64,000 nucleotides of DNA. Origin: Hoplostethus atlanticus (Eukaryota > Chordata > Actinopteri > Trachichthyiformes > Trachichthyidae). Shown one piece after another: positions 62,055 through 64,000 of this stretch. Where the stretch lies: positions 4,172,001 to 4,236,000 of the forward strand of contig JAXDDX010000007.1 in the NCBI GenBank assembly GCA_034670405.1. Direction: 5' to 3'. The position numbers were made by a program, and so were the translations under genes. The notes beneath the pieces are model-generated. The model was not told where the DNA came from, ran no database searches, and saw nothing but the letters and a program-made list of their open reading frames with translations. The first letter of the stretch is position 1, and every line of letters starts with the position of its first letter.

Positions 62055-64000
62055 TTGAGATAAATACATGCACACTATAAGAACTTATAGATTTTCTTGT
62101 GTTATTTGTGTGGCACAGGCTAGAAATTCCCGTCAGTAGAGCACAGGACCTTTTTAGTAGCTGCATTTTAAATGTAATCATGAAATATCCTGTGTTGTCA
62201 TTCTGGGCTTCATTACACCGTGAGCAGTTTGCATTCAGCCCTAGCGTTACAGGTCCACATCAGATACTGTCTCAGTTTATTTCCACTGCGAAACGCTCGT
62301 CTGCATTGACACCATCTAGTCATCTATGACTAAAGGTCCACATCAGCAGCCGACACCGTGTTATTCATACATGACACCATAATCTGTCTGCTTCACACCG
62401 TCTTCTTTCATGTAAGGGCAAATCCCCCATTACTGTCAGCATGCTCTGATCTGTTGTGACCAGGTCTTTCGTTAACAACCGGCACCTCTCTGGATTTGAA
62501 GACAAATGCTGATTAGTTGTTAACACTTCAGTAATTGGTTTGGGTCTTGGTATGAGTCAGTTGTCTCCAACCCCATAAATGTTTGAAGGCTGTGTAAATA
62601 AACTCCTAATGTGAACCATCTTGAAACATGCCCATGTCTGTTTCGGATGTGTTGGAGGAAGTCATGACAGAGAGCGAGGAGACTGAGCAGCTGTAGCACA
62701 GCTCTCCAGTAAGTACGCCTCCGCCCTCCGTGAGACCTGATCTGCCCCTGTCTTCGCTAGTTTGAAGTTCTGACTAGAGCACGCCTTTTCACCAGCTGTT
62801 CTCAGTGAAGGACTGCCCCTGTTCTGAGTAAGATCAGCATGTGTTCAAGTGAGAGTAGTGCTGTGAAGGGGGTGGTGGCTTCACTGCTGACCTCAGCAGG
62901 TTTCCTGTGTGGTTGTTGTGTCGTTATCAGTGACCTGCTGGTACCAAGGGATATCTGCTGTATGCTGTATAGAATGTAATCAAATAATATCATCAAAACA
63001 TTATATGGGCCTGGGATCACTCCCTGGAAATTTCAAGGAATGTATGACATGACCAATCAGTGTAAATATGGACACTTTTCCAGAACGCGATAACAAAATA
63101 GGAAAAGAAACATGTTATAGATGGATGCCCCACACCACTGAGACTTTCCATCATGTCTGTTATTATAAGTGCCTTGTCACAGGATGCCAATATGTTAGAT
63201 AAACATTGCTACCAGATAACTGAAACATTCCCAGGGCTCTAGTTGAACATTTTCCAACCAAACAGCTGACCGTGGCCTGCACGCATCGGCATGGTGACAC
63301 ATCATGACTGTAAGGTATTGGAGGGTATAGGCAGAGTTAAGGCTGTTACAGTTTATTATCAAAGTTCTTGACGTGACCACTGAAAACAGGTAAGGGTGAC
63401 ACAGAGCAACATGGCTCAGAGCAATGTGACTTCGCATGACCTTTTATTTCATTGGAAAAAAGAAAATGACAGTGCGGTGTCGTGTGGCACAGCCAACACT
63501 TCCTGAATGACCACATTCCATTTCATCAGATTGGCCAAGTCAACACAGGAGAGCTGAGATACCCTCCCTCCCTCCCGCCGCTGCTATCTGTGGGTGTGTG
63601 ACCGCGGGCTCTGTGTTCCTTGTCACACTCGACACTCACTCGGTGGACAAGGAGGGAGGATCTGAAATGTGTTTATCTTGAAGATTTTATACTTTATTTC
63701 CTCAACAGGTAGGAGCATTATTATATGGGATAGTCAGATTGAAGACACATTCCTTTGCCGAGTGAGAGCACATGGACAAGTAACAGCAAAGATACCCAGA
63801 CAAAGAGATGTCTGGCAGTATGTCCACAACATGGAAGTCATGGTGTCGAAGTACTAGAACTTAATACTTTGTCGGGTAATTATTTGCCCGCGTCCTCATG
63901 TCTGCTGTAAAACAGTAACTTGAAGCAGTGGCACTTTGGCAGTAACTGGTGTGACAGGTGGATTATATTTGACTGCAACGAGGTCATGGCTTCAGGTGTG
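60377..64000. other. Probable first intron of the 60.3-kb gene
   Basis: AT-rich at 60.6-60.9 kb, with a (TA)n run at 62026-62051 and otherwise unremarkable sequence. No second exon can be assigned with confidence. A 50-codon frame after an acceptor-like CTCAACAG at 63709 is phase-compatible, but it ends in a stop and is not recognisable. Confidence 0.5.

Noticed and set aside
63709..63857. Phase-compatible candidate second exon after the 60.3-kb exon (GRSIIIWDSQIEDTF...)
   Set aside because: The acceptor-like site is followed by an in-frame stop after about 50 codons, and I recognise no similarity; chance is likely.

Overview
This is eukaryotic, vertebrate-type DNA, almost certainly from a ray-finned fish. 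Supporting signs are split genes with GT-AG introns, dense CA/TG microsatellites, hAT-type MITEs, a truncated LINE tail, and a PIM-like kinase retrocopy of the sort that is abundant in fish genomes. I see no CRISPR array, operon, rRNA or convincing tRNA gene. No wholly new biological system is evident. The interest lies in gene structure, apparent one-base insertions in two conserved genes, promoter sharing, and repeats next to splice sites.

Layout. 1-7.7 kb: intergenic, repeat-rich. 7.7-9.05 kb (-): intronless PIM-like serine/threonine kinase with two in-frame TGA codons, probably a retropseudogene. 9.1-16.7 kb: intergenic, with a 39-bp minisatellite, a GA array, an inverted repeat and a perfect hairpin hAT MITE. 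16.7-17.2 kb (-): dctpp1 (dCTP pyrophosphatase 1) in a single exon. 17.24-17.48 kb: short shared promoter. 17.48-29.25 kb (+): gatb, the mitochondrial glutamyl-tRNA(Gln) amidotransferase subunit B, 13 coding exons. 33.8-47.7 kb (-): fhip1a (FHF complex subunit HOOK-interacting protein 1A, formerly FAM160A1), 11 coding exons plus a 5' UTR exon. 47.9-60.3 kb: intergenic, with MITEs and a few unexplained pieces. 60.3 kb (+): a first coding exon that I cannot identify by sequence; its position and orientation fit sh3d19.

The tail-to-tail gatb/fhip1a pair is the same arrangement as human GATB/FHIP1A on chromosome 4. The head-to-head exon at 60.3 kb fits the human neighbour SH3D19. This conserved synteny is why I choose FHIP1A over its paralogue FHIP1B. 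dctpp1 is not part of the human neighbourhood and appears to have been inserted, or rearranged, into the gatb promoter.

The genes do not form one pathway. dctpp1 cleans the dNTP pool, gatb completes Gln-tRNA(Gln) synthesis in mitochondria, and fhip1a links endosomal cargo to dynein through FTS and Hook proteins. Exon models were built by matching splice sites and reading phase to protein families recalled from memory. With one base removed each, gatb (555 codons) and fhip1a (984 codons) close exactly.
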